Shown here piece after piece: positions 34,056-44,710 of a stretch of 64,000 bases of DNA. The DNA is taken from contig NZ_JAQVBV010000017.1 in assembly GCF_028690125.1 (NCBI RefSeq), positions 1 to 64,000 on the forward strand. Direction: 5' to 3'. How positions within the stretch are numbered: the stretch's first letter is position 1; every line of letters starts with the position of its first letter. The translations under genes and the position numbers were made by a program. Under the pieces are notes generated by a model. It had not been told where the DNA came from. It saw only the letters and a program-made list of their open reading frames with translations, and did no database searches. This stretch comes from Bacteroides sp. (GTDB taxonomy: Bacteria > Bacteroidota > Bacteroidia > Bacteroidales > Bacteroidaceae).

Positions 34056-34341
34056 ATTGTTTTTTCGAGAATGAAAAACAAGGAGGATAATAAATGTTGG
34101 ATGGGGCAGTTAGCAGCGAAAGAATATAAACGTATAAAACTGTATATATTTTGTTTTTTTTATATTGTTTTTTTTCTTCAATCCCTTTAATATTGTGTAC
34201 TTTTACCCCCTTTAAAAACAGAAAACATTCTTGTTGGGATTTCATATCCGTGAAATGTCAAAAGAAGGAAAAAAGAATAGACTAAACTGATTCATGCTTA
34301 CCGGTATGGGAGGCAGTGTAGGCAAAAGTATTATTACTGAC

Positions 34342-37104
34342 ATGAAAAATATCAAACTAGGCGGACTACTTTTATTATTATTGGGGGTACATACAAATTT
34401 GTATGCCCAACAGACAAGAACAATCAAAGGAAGAATACTGACGGTGGAAGTCGGAAGTAAAGAAAAACAGCCTTTGCCTTCTGCCAGTATCGTTGTATTG
34501 TCAAAGAGCGATTCTACTTTAGTGAAAGGAACGACAAGTGATAAAGAGGGCCGTTTTACGATTAGCTTTCAACCTCAGAGTAAGAAGGCGTATCTGTTGA
34601 AAATGTCATTTATCGGGATGCAATCTGTTTACCGTGTCTTGAAAGATTCCACATCTGTCAATGTCGGGACAATTACCTTGAAGGATGACGATATTCAGAT
34701 TAGCGAAGTAGTAGTTACTGCCAAGCTTAAGGAGATTGTGACGGAAGGTGATACGACTGTAATCAATGCTGCTGCCTATAAAACTCCCGAAGGTTCATAT
34801 CTGGAAGATTTGGTGAAACGTGTTCCGGGATTGGTATATAATAAAAACGATAAATCACTGAGCTATAACGGTCAAACGATCAGCGAAATTAATGTAAATG
34901 GTGAATCCTTTTTTTCTGGCAGTAAGGAAACTGCATTAGAGAATCTTCCGGCAGATCTGGTTAGCAAGCTGAGAGTATACGACAAACGCTCGAAAGAAGA
35001 AGAATTTACCAGTGTTGATGACGGCAAGAAAAATTACGTTCTCGATCTCCAGACTAAAGATGAACTGAATGAAACTTGGCTGACAAATGCAAAAATTGGG
35101 TTTGGTAATAACCGGAAAAAAGATCTGGAAGGGCAAGCAAACTATTTCCGTAAGAACGGAGATAACATTTCATTGATGCTGCGTTCTACGAACAGGTATC
35201 AGAATAGTACTTATAAAGATAATATCAATAATTCGGTGGGACTGAATATGACGAAGAAGTTAGGAAAAGAAATAAACCTATCTGGTAGTGTGAATTATGG
35301 TCTTAACCGGAATGGTAATCTTTCCACTACTTATCAGGAGCAGTATCTGACCGGTGGTAATCAATATTCTTCTTCCGCTAGTGAAAGTAATTCTAAAAAC
35401 AAGACTATATCAGGAAACTTATTTGGAGATGGGAAAATAGATGAACGTACCAGATTCCATTTTATGGGGAATTTCGGGCTGTCTCCCAATCAAAGCGAGA
35501 ATAGTAATCAGAATGCTACTTTTGATGCTCCTCCGGGTATTGACCAAAGTAATCTGTTTCACGACTTTGAGTCTATTCCTAAAGATATTAGAATCAATCG
35601 CAGCGAGAACCGTTCGTTATCTGACGGGCAATCGAATAACTATATGTGGATGGCGAGCGTTATGAGGCGTATGGATGAAAAAGGAAATACGACTGTCAGC
35701 CTAAACCTTCAGAACTCGGATACTTGGGGAACTAACAAAAACTTCTCTCTTTCTAACACGACTTATTACCGGCTGAAAGATAAGCAGGGAAACGACTCGG
35801 TACTTTTTCGGAACCAGTATTTGCAATCGCCTACCCGGAATGGTACTTGGCGGGCAGGTCTTTCTCTTACTCAACTAATAGCCAAGAAAGTACGTTTGCA
35901 AGCGTCGTATAACTGGAGTGCCCAATACGAACGTGATAATCGTGATACTTATGAACTCTCTGCTCTGACAAGTACGGATACCTTCGGCAAATTGCCTGAC
36001 AATTATGAAGAAGGATATGTGGACAGTCTGAGTAACCGTAGCCGTAGCCGTTTGAACGGACATGATTTAAGTCTGGGAGTGAATTATAATGATACGACGT
36101 GGATGTTTAATGCGATGGTAGTTGTTTCTCCACAAAAGCGTACAATTGATCGGAAAATTGGAAAACTTAGTGCGGATACGACCATGAATACGGTTGATTT
36201 TCAACCTATGATGTGGCTAACCTGGCGGAAGAAGGAACTTCAACTAAGCTTAAATTATGATGGAATGACCCGCCAGCCTTCTTTGTCTGATTTGATGCCT
36301 CTGACAGATAATAGCGACCCGTTGTTTATCACTCGCGGAAATCCGGATTTAAAGCAGATGTTTACTCATAATCTACGCCTGAGTTTTCAGAATCAAGCGA
36401 AAGGACTATCTGCGAATGTTGGATGGCGGATGGAACAAAATAGCGTTACTCAAGTCATGATATACGATTCTCAGACAGGAGGGCGAGAGACATATCCTAT
36501 TAATATAAATGGTAACTGGGGAGTGAATGCCGGAGCCAATTGGTGGAAGCGTATGGGGAAATCTTTTTCTTTACGACTAAATGCCAACGGAAATCGAGAT
36601 AACAGAGTCAGTATGATTAATGAAGACAGGAGTCAGGAACCGGAGAAGAGTACGACTCGTGCTTCCAATTTGAATTGCGAAGCCCATCTTGCGTATCAGC
36701 CGACATGGGGTGGTATTGATCTTACTACAGGCTGGCAGTATCAGTATTCGCTCAATTCGGTGAATAATAATAATACGTTCACCCGTAATTATCGCTTCGG
36801 ACTTGAAAGTTATGTTGATTTGCCTTTCGGATTGCAACTGCGTTCAGATGCAACGTATGAACTTCGTGGCGGTACGAATATTCAAAAAGACGATGAGAAT
36901 GAGATACTCTGGAATGCGGGGGCTACCTATCGATTCCTGAAGAAGAAAACGGCAGAATTGTCAGCATATTGGTCGGATATTCTGAGTGATAAGAAGAATT
37001 ATACGAGAACGGCTACTTCCGATGGATTTTATGAATATCGCAGCCAGCAGATACGTGGATATTTCATTGTTAGTTTCAAATATAACTTTCGCACAATGAT
37101 GTAA
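34342..37104 (+). CDS. Outer-membrane beta-barrel protein, TonB-receptor-like
   Basis: Starting at ATG 34342 gives 920 residues with a clean signal peptide (KLGGLLLLLLGVHTNLYAQ). A CarboxypepD-regulatory domain follows (~25-115: TTSDKEGRFTISF), then a plug-like region with SEVVVTAK and GSYLEDLVKRVPGLVYN (~120-200) and a long barrel with NLRLSFQNQAKGL-type strands. The frame opens 16 codons earlier, but those residues are not signal-like. It resembles the 'outer membrane beta-barrel family' group rather than SusC or BtuB. Adjacent to but divergent from the btuH riboswitch, it has no riboswitch of its own, so a role in B12 uptake is not supported. The substrate is unknown. Confidence 0.8.
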   Translation: MKNIKLGGLLLLLLGVHTNLYAQQTRTIKGRILTVEVGSKEKQPLPSASIVVLSKSDSTLVKGTTSDKEGRFTISFQPQSKKAYLLKMSFIGMQSVYRVLKDSTSVNVGTITLKDDDIQISEVVVTAKLKEIVTEGDTTVINAAAYKTPEGSYLEDLVKRVPGLVYNKNDKSLSYNGQTISEINVNGESFFSGSKETALENLPADLVSKLRVYDKRSKEEEFTSVDDGKKNYVLDLQTKDELNETWLTNAKIGFGNNRKKDLEGQANYFRKNGDNISLMLRSTNRYQNSTYKDNINNSVGLNMTKKLGKEINLSGSVNYGLNRNGNLSTTYQEQYLTGGNQYSSSASESNSKNKTISGNLFGDGKIDERTRFHFMGNFGLSPNQSENSNQNATFDAPPGIDQSNLFHDFESIPKDIRINRSENRSLSDGQSNNYMWMASVMRRMDEKGNTTVSLNLQNSDTWGTNKNFSLSNTTYYRLKDKQGNDSVLFRNQYLQSPTRNGTWRAGLSLTQLIAKKVRLQASYNWSAQYERDNRDTYELSALTSTDTFGKLPDNYEEGYVDSLSNRSRSRLNGHDLSLGVNYNDTTWMFNAMVVVSPQKRTIDRKIGKLSADTTMNTVDFQPMMWLTWRKKELQLSLNYDGMTRQPSLSDLMPLTDNSDPLFITRGNPDLKQMFTHNLRLSFQNQAKGLSANVGWRMEQNSVTQVMIYDSQTGGRETYPININGNWGVNAGANWWKRMGKSFSLRLNANGNRDNRVSMINEDRSQEPEKSTTRASNLNCEAHLAYQPTWGGIDLTTGWQYQYSLNSVNNNNTFTRNYRFGLESYVDLPFGLQLRSDATYELRGGTNIQKDDENEILWNAGATYRFLKKKTAELSAYWSDILSDKKNYTRTATSDGFYEYRSQQIRGYFIVSFKYNFRTMM

Positions 37105-37155
37105 GTTCTCGAAATAATTCGTATGTTTGCTTCAAAACCATAAAACAAATGTACT

Positions 37156-37785
37156 ATGAGTGGTAATTATGTCATCAATATCGGTCGCCAATTGGGTAGC
37201 GGCGGAAAAGAAATAGGAGAGAAGTTGGCTGCTCGTTTGGGTATTGACTTCTACGATAAAGAACTGATTAATTTGGCTTCCGAAGAAAGCGGATTATGCA
37301 AAGAGTTTTTTGAAAAGGCTGATGAAAAGGCCTCGCAAGGTATTATTGGAGGTTTGTTCGGGATGAGATTTCCGTTTATTAGTGAAGGAGCGATGCCTTG
37401 TACCAATTGCCTGAGCAACGATGCTCTATTTAAAGTGCAGAGTGATGTGATTCGTCGTCTGGCAGCAGAAAAATCTTGTGTATTTGTTGGGCGTTGCGCT
37501 GACTATATCCTGAGAGAGCATCCCCGTTGTGCGAATGTTTTTATTTCCGCTTCAAAGGAGGACCGTATTGCGCGTCTTTGTCAGATTCATCACATTGATG
37601 AAGAAGCTGCGGAAGAAATGATGGTGAAAGCAGATAAGAAACGTTCGGAATATTATAATTACTATAGCTATAAAACTTGGGGCGCGGCTGCTACCTATCA
37701 TTTGTGTATTGACTCCTCTTCTTTGGGCATTGATGAAACCGTTCGGTTTATAGAAGAATTTGTCGCTAAAAGACTTCAATTGTAA
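37156..37785 (+). CDS. Cytidylate kinase-like family protein
   Basis: The 209-residue protein begins INIGRQLGSGGKEIG, a P-loop variant typical of the cytidylate-kinase-like family. Then come LAARLGIDFYDKELI, VFVGRCADYIL (near residue 113) and the ANVFISASKEDRIARL region, which corresponds to the LID/arginine region of nucleoside monophosphate kinases. Members are widespread in gut Firmicutes and Bacteroides but their substrate is not settled. It follows the barrel gene by 51 bp and ends at a terminator, so it may be co-transcribed. It is not the housekeeping cmk, which is about 225 residues with a different P-loop. Confidence 0.85.
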   Translation: MSGNYVINIGRQLGSGGKEIGEKLAARLGIDFYDKELINLASEESGLCKEFFEKADEKASQGIIGGLFGMRFPFISEGAMPCTNCLSNDALFKVQSDVIRRLAAEKSCVFVGRCADYILREHPRCANVFISASKEDRIARLCQIHHIDEEAAEEMMVKADKKRSEYYNYYSYKTWGAAATYHLCIDSSSLGIDETVRFIEEFVAKRLQL

Positions 37786-37811
37786 AATCAGACTCAAAAT
37801 AGGAATATAAT

Positions 37812-37848
37812 AAAGCCGGCTAATTCGTTAAAGAATGTAGTCGGCTTT
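37812..37848 (+). terminator. Rho-independent terminator after the kinase-like gene
   Basis: AAAGCCGGCT pairs partly with AGTCGGCTTT over a 17-nt loop, followed by ATTTATTTTT. The converging transporter gene ends at 37905. Confidence 0.75.
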
Positions 37849-37904
37849 ATTTATTTTTCTCAGACATATTATAAATGTAGCATTTAATATGTCCTGGAAT
37901 TAAT

Positions 37905-39569
37905 TTACATCATTGCTAGTAGAATCATCTGTCCCGTCAAGATACGAAGGAACATAGATAACGGATAAACGGTAGAATATCCTACTGCGGGGGCATCTCC
38001 CGATGTTACCTGACCGGAGTAGGCCAATGCGGGAGGATCAGTATTACTACCGGCAATCAATCCCATTAATGTGAAATAGTTTACCTTATAATATAGTCTG
38101 GCAATAGCACCGATAATAAGCAGTGGGATTACGGTAATCAGAAAGCCACAACCTACATAAAGTAGTCCGTCACCTTCTACCACTGTTTGTACAAAATTAG
38201 CACCTGCGTCGATTCCTACACTGGCAAGGAAGAGTACGATACCTATTTCGCGGAGCATCAGATTGGCACTCATTGTGGTGTATGTCACCAGATGGAGTTT
38301 ATGTCCGAAACGTCCGATTAAAATGGCTACTACCAGCGGACCACCAGCCAAACCTAATTTCAACGGAGTCGGCATACCAGGGAAAGCAATCGGAAGACTA
38401 CCTAACAGAATACCTAAGAAGATACCAACAAAGATAGTAACAATATTGGGGGTATCCAGACGTTTTAATTGGTTTCCCAATACACCTGCAACGCGATCTA
38501 CAGCATCTTGTTGGCCCACTACCATTACGCGGTCGCCTACCTGCAATACTAAATTAGGATCAGCGAAAAGATCCATACCGGAACGATTGACACGAGTTAT
38601 GTTTACACCATACATACTACGAAAATGCATAGAACCTAAGGTTTTTCCGTTGATCTCAGGTATTGTTACCAAGATGCGGCGCGAAACCATGGGAAGATCT
38701 TGTTTTTCCCAATCCAACTCCACTTCTTTTCCAATAAATACAATGATGGCAGCAGCGTCTTCTTCCGAACAAACGATAAATAATTGGTCGCCTACATGAA
38801 AAAGAGTTTCATGATTGGGGATGCTTACATGACCTTCATGGCGGATACGTGAACAAACAAATGGCCGTCCCAGGAAGTCTTTAATCTCAATCAATGTTTT
38901 TCCACTGATAGATTCATTACGAACTTCAAGACTCATCATGTGTGGCTTGTGATGTGCATCTCCACTTTGAGTTTTCAGGCTTTCTTCTTCTTTGCTCAGA
39001 TTGACACGGAAAATATAACGGATGGCAATGATTGAGCCGATGATACCTACTACTCCCAGCGGATAAGCGCAGGCGTAACCAAGTGCAATCTGCGGACCAT
39101 TATAACTCAACTGGTTCAGTGCTTCATTGGCAGCACCAAGTCCGGGAGTATTCGTTACCGCTCCGTAAAGAATACCGACCATCATCGGCAGTTCAATACG
39201 TCCATTCCAAAGGTAATAAAGCCCCAGGGCAACAGCAATATTTAACACTACGATGCCTACAGCCAACAGGTTCAATGTCATTCCACCTTTCTTGAAAGAA
39301 GAGAAGAATGACGGCCCCACCTGAAGACCGATACAGAATACGAACAAGATCAACCCGAACTCGCGGATGAAATGTAGGATGTGTGTATCGGCTGTGAAGC
39401 CGAAATGTCCCATTAAGATGCCGGCAAACAAAACAAAAGTGACTCCCAAAGATACTCCGAAGATCTTGATCTTACCTAGATACACACCAACTGCCACTAC
39501 GAATGCGTAGAGGAACACGATATGCGCTACGGAGCTAGGGTCCCACAATAAACTTTGTAACCAATCCAT
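37905..39569 (-). CDS. AspT/YidE-family transporter with TrkA-C domains
   Basis: The 554-residue protein has two blocks of about five helices (residues 10-185 and 385-554) flanking two TrkA-C/RCK_C domains (about 210-375: [19 protein letters not shown] and [16 protein letters not shown]). Motifs [19 protein letters not shown] and [17 protein letters not shown] are typical of aspartate:alanine exchanger-like transporters. In Bacteroides it is usually annotated as a putative transporter; substrate not known. It reads toward the kinase-like gene and has its own promoter (TAATTTTG). Confidence 0.88.
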   Translation of the reverse strand: MDWLQSLLWDPSSVAHIVFLYAFVVAVGVYLGKIKIFGVSLGVTFVLFAGILMGHFGFTADTHILHFIREFGLILFVFCIGLQVGPSFFSSFKKGGMTLNLLAVGIVVLNIAVALGLYYLWNGRIELPMMVGILYGAVTNTPGLGAANEALNQLSYNGPQIALGYACAYPLGVVGIIGSIIAIRYIFRVNLSKEEESLKTQSGDAHHKPHMMSLEVRNESISGKTLIEIKDFLGRPFVCSRIRHEGHVSIPNHETLFHVGDQLFIVCSEEDAAAIIVFIGKEVELDWEKQDLPMVSRRILVTIPEINGKTLGSMHFRSMYGVNITRVNRSGMDLFADPNLVLQVGDRVMVVGQQDAVDRVAGVLGNQLKRLDTPNIVTIFVGIFLGILLGSLPIAFPGMPTPLKLGLAGGPLVVAILIGRFGHKLHLVTYTTMSANLMLREIGIVLFLASVGIDAGANFVQTVVEGDGLLYVGCGFLITVIPLLIIGAIARLYYKVNYFTLMGLIAGSNTDPPALAYSGQVTSGDAPAVGYSTVYPLSMFLRILTGQMILLAMM

Positions 39570-39611
39570 AATTTAATAGTAGTTTTTATAATATTTTTCT
39601 AAAAACGGATG

Positions 39612-39619
39612 CAAAATTA
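39612..39619 (-). promoter_or_regulatory. -7 promoter box of the AspT-like transporter
   Basis: TAATTTTG on the minus strand fits TAnnTTTG and lies 43 bp upstream of the start codon. Confidence 0.5.
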
Positions 39620-39827
39620 GTCATAACATCGGAGCTAATCAAATAAATGAAGAATTAAAAATGAAGAATATCCATTTATGCAAATCTATAGATAATCAAA
39701 TGTAGAAGATTATTTCTTTATTATAGATAATACTGTTTTTAATTGATTCAAATGGTTATTCCTTTTTACTACATACAATAATGATTTTGGCTGCATATAG
39801 TTACTTCTTCGGGTGCATATATTAATT

Positions 39828-39914
39828 CGTAGGACTATAGTGAACGCTTCGTTGAACTATAGTCCTACGAAACGTTCACTATAGTTCAACGAAAGGTAGA
39901 CTATAGTCCTACGA
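39828..39914. repeat. Cluster of four nested ACTATAGT palindromes
   Basis: Four ~19-bp units share the core ACTATAGT (the fourth reads GACTATAGTCC). Their flanks pair between units. CGTAGGACTATAGT of unit 1 matches ACTATAGTCCTACG of unit 2 (14 bp perfect). CGTTGAACTATAGT of unit 2 matches ACTATAGTTCAACG of unit 3 (14 bp). ACTATAGTGAACG of unit 1 matches CGTTCACTATAGT of unit 3 (13 bp). Mutually exclusive folds are therefore possible. It lies 226 bp upstream of mutA in the divergent gap; the rest of 39570-40139 is AT-rich with only the promoters noted. Confidence 0.8.
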
Positions 39915-40052
39915 TTTATTTTGTGCATAAGCGATCGTTGTTCTATGAACCGGGAATCTTAAGTCTTTGCACCGTTTCCTTTAAACGGAAAAGAGTAACT
40001 TTCTATTTGTACGAATTTTCCCTAAAAAAGACAGTCTTTTGAACTTAATAGT

Positions 40053-40060
40053 TATATTTG
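40053..40060 (+). promoter_or_regulatory. -7 promoter box of mutA-mutB
   Basis: TATATTTG matches TAnnTTTG. An 80-bp leader without a riboswitch follows. Confidence 0.6.
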
Positions 40061-40139
40061 CAAGTCCAACAACGGACATTTAAAAATAAGTAGATAAAAA
40101 TAAGGACAATATTAATCTTGTTTTAATTTTAGATAAACT

Positions 40140-42041
40140 ATGGCAGACAAAAAAGAAAAACTCTTCTCGGACTTTTCCCCTGTCTCCACCGAACAGTGGA
40201 TGGAAAAGGTCACAGCTGACCTAAAAGGCGCTGATTTTGAGAAGAAGCTCGTTTGGAAAACAAACGAAGGTTTCAAGGTAAAACCTTTCTACCGTATGGA
40301 AGACTTGGAAGGCTTGAAAACAACTGACTCACTTCCCGGAGAATTTCCTTACTTACGAGGTACGAAGAAAGACAACAACGCATGGTTGGTTCGTCAGGAG
40401 ATTAAGGTAGAATGTCCAAAAGAAGCGAATGCGAAAGCATTGAATATTCTGAATAAGGGCGTCGATTCTCTTTCTTTCCACGTAAAGGCGAAGGAACTGG
40501 ATGCTGAATATATTGAAACGTTGTTGAATGACATCCAGGCTGAGTGTGTAGAATTGAATTTCTCTACTTGTCAGGGGCATGTTGTTGAATTAGCCAGTCT
40601 GCTGGTAGCTTATTTCCAGAAGAAGGATTATGATGTAAAGAAACTGAGAGGTTCAATCAATTATGATTTCTTCAACAAGATGCTGACTCGTGGCAAAGAA
40701 AAGGGAGACATGGTACAAACTGCCAAAGCTCTGATTGAAGCTATCCAACCACTTCCTTTCTATCGAGTAATTAATGTAAATGCATTGTCTTTGAACAACG
40801 CCGGTGCATATATTTCTCAGGAATTGGGTTATGCGTTGGCTTGGGGTAACGAATATATGAACCAGTTGACAGAAGCTGGTATTCCTGCTGCTACCATTGC
40901 TAAGAGAATAAAATTTAATTTTGGTATCAGTTCTAACTACTTTCTCGAAATTGCGAAATTCCGTGCAGCTCGTATGTTATGGGCTAATATTGTAGCTTCT
41001 TACAATCCTGAATGTCTACGTGACTGTGATAACAAAGGTGTTAATGGAGAATGCCGTTGCGCTGCGAAAATGGTTGCTCATGCCGAGACTTCTACTTTCA
41101 ACCTGACATTATTTGATGCTCATGTGAACCTGCTCCGTACACAAACTGAAGCAATGAGTGCTGCGTTGGCTGGTGTGGATTCAATGACTGTTATTCCGTT
41201 TGATAAAACATATGAAACTCCGGATGAATTCTCTGAACGTCTGGCACGTAACCAACAATTGTTATTGAAAGAAGAATCTCATTTTGATAAAGTAATTGAC
41301 CCGGCTGCGGGTTCTTATTATATTGAGAACCTGACAGTATCTATTGCAAAACAGGCTTGGGAACTCTTCCTCTCTATAGAAGAAGCTGGTGGTTTCTATG
41401 CTGCACTGAAAGCGGGGACTGTTCAGGCTGCTGTAAACGAAAGCAATAAAGCTCGTCATAAAGCAGTAGCTCAACGCCGTGAAATCTTGTTGGGTACTAA
41501 TCAATTCCCTAACTTCAATGAGAAGGCTGGTGAGAAACGTCCGGTCGAGGCGAAATGTTGTTGTGGAGGTGATGCTCAAACTTGTGAAAAGGATGCCGAT
41601 ACATTGATATTCGACCGTGCTGCCAGCGAATTTGAAGCATTGCGTCTGGAGACAGAAGCATCCGGTAAACGCCCGAAAGCATTTATGCTGACTATCGGTA
41701 ATCTTGCTATGCGTCAGGCACGTGCACAATATTCTTGTAATTTCCTGGCTTGTGCAGGTTATGAAGTAATCGATAACCTTGGATTTGAAACGGTGGAAGC
41801 TGGTGTTGAAGCAGCAATGGCTGCTAAGGCGGATATTGTTGTTCTTTGTTCCAGTGATGATGAATATGCTGAATATGCTATTCCTGCTTTCAAAGCATTG
41901 AATGGACGTGCTATGTTTATTATTGCCGGTAATCCTGCTTGTGCCGAAGAACTTAAGGCTGCCGGTATCGAGCACTTCATCCATGTTCGTGTAAGCGTAT
42001 TGGATACCTTGAAAGAGTTTAATGCCAAACTATTGAAGTAA
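40140..42041 (+). CDS. mutA: Methylmalonyl-CoA mutase, small subunit
   Basis: The 633-residue protein matches the non-catalytic beta subunit: [28 protein letters not shown] near the start, a barrel region with [15 protein letters not shown] (~274-288) and [12 protein letters not shown], and a degenerate B12-like domain at the end that lacks D-x-H-x-x-G. Together with MutB it interconverts succinyl-CoA and methylmalonyl-CoA in the propionate branch. It contains an unusual Cys-rich stretch [10 protein letters not shown] near residue 479. One base separates its stop from the mutB start. Confidence 0.95.
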   Translation: MADKKEKLFSDFSPVSTEQWMEKVTADLKGADFEKKLVWKTNEGFKVKPFYRMEDLEGLKTTDSLPGEFPYLRGTKKDNNAWLVRQEIKVECPKEANAKALNILNKGVDSLSFHVKAKELDAEYIETLLNDIQAECVELNFSTCQGHVVELASLLVAYFQKKDYDVKKLRGSINYDFFNKMLTRGKEKGDMVQTAKALIEAIQPLPFYRVINVNALSLNNAGAYISQELGYALAWGNEYMNQLTEAGIPAATIAKRIKFNFGISSNYFLEIAKFRAARMLWANIVASYNPECLRDCDNKGVNGECRCAAKMVAHAETSTFNLTLFDAHVNLLRTQTEAMSAALAGVDSMTVIPFDKTYETPDEFSERLARNQQLLLKEESHFDKVIDPAAGSYYIENLTVSIAKQAWELFLSIEEAGGFYAALKAGTVQAAVNESNKARHKAVAQRREILLGTNQFPNFNEKAGEKRPVEAKCCCGGDAQTCEKDADTLIFDRAASEFEALRLETEASGKRPKAFMLTIGNLAMRQARAQYSCNFLACAGYEVIDNLGFETVEAGVEAAMAAKADIVVLCSSDDEYAEYAIPAFKALNGRAMFIIAGNPACAEELKAAGIEHFIHVRVSVLDTLKEFNAKLLK

Positions 42042-42042
42042 G

Positions 42043-44190
42043 ATGAGAAAAGATTTTAAAAACCTAGATATATATGCCGCATTTCAGCCTGCAAATGGTG
42101 CTGAATGGCAGAAGGCTAACGGTATATCTGCCGATTGGAAGACACCGGAACATATTGAAGTAAAGCCTGTTTATACAAAAGAAGACCTTGAAGGAATGGA
42201 ACACCTTGGCTATGCTGCCGGACTTCCTCCCTATCTGCGTGGTCCATATTCAGTGATGTACACTCTTCGTCCCTGGACTATCCGTCAGTATGCCGGATTC
42301 TCTACTGCGGAAGAATCAAATGCTTTTTATCGCCGTAACTTGGCTTCCGGTCAGAAAGGGCTGTCTGTTGCATTTGACTTGGCTACACACCGCGGCTATG
42401 ATCCCGATCATGAACGAGTAGTGGGTGACGTTGGTAAAGCAGGTGTATCTATCTGTTCATTGGAGAATATGAAAGTTTTATTCGATGGCATTCCTTTGAA
42501 TAAAATGTCTGTTTCCATGACAATGAACGGTGCCGTACTTCCTATTATGGCATTCTATATCAATGCAGGTCTTGAACAAGGTGCTAATCTGGAAGAAATG
42601 GCAGGTACCATCCAGAACGATATCTTGAAAGAATTTATGGTGCGTAACACTTATATTTATCCGCCTGCATTCTCTATGAAGATCATTTCTGATATTTTTG
42701 AATATACTTCACAGAAAATGCCTAAGTTCAACTCTATTTCTATCTCCGGTTACCATATGCAGGAAGCAGGGGCTACCGCAGATATCGAGTTGGCTTATAC
42801 GCTGGCTGACGGTCTGGAATATCTCCGTGCCGGAACTGCGGCGGGTATTGATATTGACGCTTTCGCCCCCCGTTTGTCTTTCTTCTGGGCTATCGGAACC
42901 AATCACTTCATGGAAATTGCCAAGATGCGTGCTGCACGTATGCTGTGGGCAAAGATTGTGAAGCAATTCAATCCGAAGAATCCCAAATCATTGGCATTGC
43001 GTACACACTCTCAGACTTCCGGTTGGTCACTGACCGAACAAGATCCGTTCAACAATGTGGGACGTACTTGCATCGAGGCAATGGCTGCAGCTTTAGGACA
43101 TACTCAGTCTTTGCATACCAATGCGTTGGATGAGGCTATTGCTCTTCCGACAGATTTCTCCGCACGTATTGCACGTAATACTCAGATTTATATTCAGGAA
43201 GAGACTAATATCTGTAAGAATGTAGATCCGTGGGGTGGTTCTTATTATGTAGAGTCATTGACCAATGAGTTGATTCGCAAAGCTTGGGATCTGATTCAGG
43301 AAGTAGAGAAGCTGGGTGGTATGGCAAAAGCGATTGAGACCGGTATCCCTAAGATGCGTATTGAAGAAGCTGCCGCACGTACACAAGCTCGTATTGACAG
43401 TGGCTCGCAGATCATTGTCGGTGTGAACAAATATCGTTTGGAAAAAGAAGATCCGATTGATATTCTTGAAGTAGACAACACTGCTGTTCGTAAAGAACAG
43501 ATTGAGAATCTGAAGACTCTGAAAGAAGGTCGTGATGAGGCAGCAGTGAAGAAAGCCCTCGAAGCAATCACCAAGTGCGTAGAGACGAAGGAAGGTAACT
43601 TACTCGAATTGGCTGTTGAGGCAGCTCATCTTCGTGCAACGTTGGGTGAGATTTCATCTGCTTGCGAACAAGTGGTAGGACGTTATAAAGCAATAATTAG
43701 AACAATATCAGGCGTGTATTCATCAGAAAGTAAGAATGATAGCGACTTCAAGCGTGCTTGTGAATTGGCTGAGAAGTTTGCGAAAAAAGAGGGAAGACAA
43801 CCTCGTATCATGGTTGCCAAAATGGGACAAGACGGTCACGACCGTGGTGCCAAAGTAGTTGCAACGGGGTATGCTGACTGTGGTTTCGACGTGGATATGG
43901 GACCGTTATTCCAAACTCCGGCAGAAGCTGCCCGTGAAGCGGTAGAAAATGATGTTCATGTAGTTGGTGTATCTTCATTGGCTGCCGGACACAAAACATT
44001 GATCCCGCAGATTATGGAAGAGTTGAAAAAGCTGGGTCGTGAAGATATCGTTGTGATTGCCGGTGGTGTAATTCCTGCGCAAGATTACGATTTCTTGTAC
44101 AAAGCGGGTGTTGCTGCGATCTTTGGTCCTGGTACTCCGGTTGCGAAAGCTGCTTGTCAGATTCTCGAAATTCTGATGAGCGAAGAATAA
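42043..44190 (+). CDS. mutB: Methylmalonyl-CoA mutase, large (catalytic) subunit
   Basis: The 715-residue protein has an N-terminal barrel ([28 protein letters not shown] near 67-94, [21 protein letters not shown] near 236) and a C-terminal cobalamin domain with D597-G-H599-D-R-G602, where His599 is the lower axial Co ligand. Length is normal for the alpha subunit. It needs adenosylcobalamin, which links it functionally to the B12 import genes 10 kb upstream. Translated just after mutA, it ends before a strong terminator. Confidence 0.97.
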   Translation: MRKDFKNLDIYAAFQPANGAEWQKANGISADWKTPEHIEVKPVYTKEDLEGMEHLGYAAGLPPYLRGPYSVMYTLRPWTIRQYAGFSTAEESNAFYRRNLASGQKGLSVAFDLATHRGYDPDHERVVGDVGKAGVSICSLENMKVLFDGIPLNKMSVSMTMNGAVLPIMAFYINAGLEQGANLEEMAGTIQNDILKEFMVRNTYIYPPAFSMKIISDIFEYTSQKMPKFNSISISGYHMQEAGATADIELAYTLADGLEYLRAGTAAGIDIDAFAPRLSFFWAIGTNHFMEIAKMRAARMLWAKIVKQFNPKNPKSLALRTHSQTSGWSLTEQDPFNNVGRTCIEAMAAALGHTQSLHTNALDEAIALPTDFSARIARNTQIYIQEETNICKNVDPWGGSYYVESLTNELIRKAWDLIQEVEKLGGMAKAIETGIPKMRIEEAAARTQARIDSGSQIIVGVNKYRLEKEDPIDILEVDNTAVRKEQIENLKTLKEGRDEAAVKKALEAITKCVETKEGNLLELAVEAAHLRATLGEISSACEQVVGRYKAIIRTISGVYSSESKNDSDFKRACELAEKFAKKEGRQPRIMVAKMGQDGHDRGAKVVATGYADCGFDVDMGPLFQTPAEAAREAVENDVHVVGVSSLAAGHKTLIPQIMEELKKLGREDIVVIAGGVIPAQDYDFLYKAGVAAIFGPGTPVAKAACQILEILMSEE

Positions 44191-44249
44191 AAGAATACAA
44201 TATGATACGAACGTTGCTCGTTGGCAAATGTTCGTGAGGAATTGAGGTG

Positions 44250-44290
44250 ACCCGGTAGTAGTCGAAAGATTGTTACCGGGTTTTCTTTTT
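44250..44290 (+). terminator. Rho-independent terminator after mutB
   Basis: ACCCGGTA pairs with TACCGGGT over a 16-nt loop and is followed by TTTTCTTTTT. Confidence 0.85.
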
Positions 44291-44365
44291 AAGTTTTTAT
44301 TCGCAGATTTTAAAGGTTATTTCAGGTTCTTTTTGCTATATCGATAGCCTGTTGTTTACCTCTTA

Positions 44366-44620
44366 TTAATTAGTACAATTTTAGAGTAGAAGAAGTAGCC
44401 AAAAAAATGATAGCGATGATGGCCATTACTAGTGCACCACAGACAAAAACAAATATAGCGGGAAGTATTAGATCCCGATCGGTCAAAAAGTGAGGATGAT
44501 TTTTTTTTTCAGGTGTAGTTCGTTGTATACGCATCATGTTATTGTTGTCGTCACTTCTATTCCTAGTCTCAGTGTGTGGGGATATGGTTGTTTTCATACT
44601 ATTAGTTATTTCATTGCTTT
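44366..44620. repeat. 255-bp duplicated segment, copy A
   Basis: This segment repeats in the same orientation at 54781-55045 with only scattered differences. Differences include a 6-bp deletion inside the gene and an insert of about 15 bp upstream of it in the second copy. It contains the small membrane protein gene and its leader. Confidence 0.85.
44370..44597 (-). CDS. Small membrane protein at the 3' end of pilus cluster A
   Basis: The 75-residue product starts M-K-T-T-I-S-P-H-T-E. It has a charged, His/Arg-rich N-terminal half and one transmembrane helix (ILPAIFVFVCGALVMAIIAI, ~44-63) with the tail FLATSSTLKLY. Start 44597 is chosen over the longer frame at 44762, because only this part is conserved in the second copy (54785-55006, 73 residues, ~95% identical). 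Both lie downstream of a fimbrillin cluster on the same strand, so a role in pilus assembly, anchoring or regulation is possible. Family not recognised. Confidence 0.65.
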   Translation of the reverse strand: MKTTISPHTETRNRSDDNNNMMRIQRTTPEKKNHPHFLTDRDLILPAIFVFVCGALVMAIIAIIFLATSSTLKLY

Positions 44621-44651
44621 TAGTTCTCCTACTTCTATGCAGGAGAACTAA
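44620..44651 (-). terminator. 11-bp perfect hairpin between cluster A and the small membrane protein
   Basis: TTAGTTCTCCT pairs with AGGAGAACTAA over a 10-nt loop. No U run follows on the minus strand, so it may attenuate or process transcripts rather than stop all of them. Confidence 0.45.
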
Positions 44652-44710
44652 AATAATATTATGATACAGATGATAGCATACGTTTTTATTTGATATCGTT
44701 TTATAAAGCG

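Noticed and set aside
34294..34341. Upstream start for the barrel protein
   Set aside because: Adds a non-signal N-terminus. The later ATG gives a clean signal peptide.
41262..41984. 240-codon minus-strand ORF inside mutA
   Set aside because: Shadow of a clearly coding gene. Product is low-complexity Ser/Thr/Phe-rich.
44210..44240. ACGAAC/GTTCGT inverted repeat after mutB, considered as an invertible-DNA site
   Set aside because: Only six pairs, single site, no partner repeat or promoter within it.
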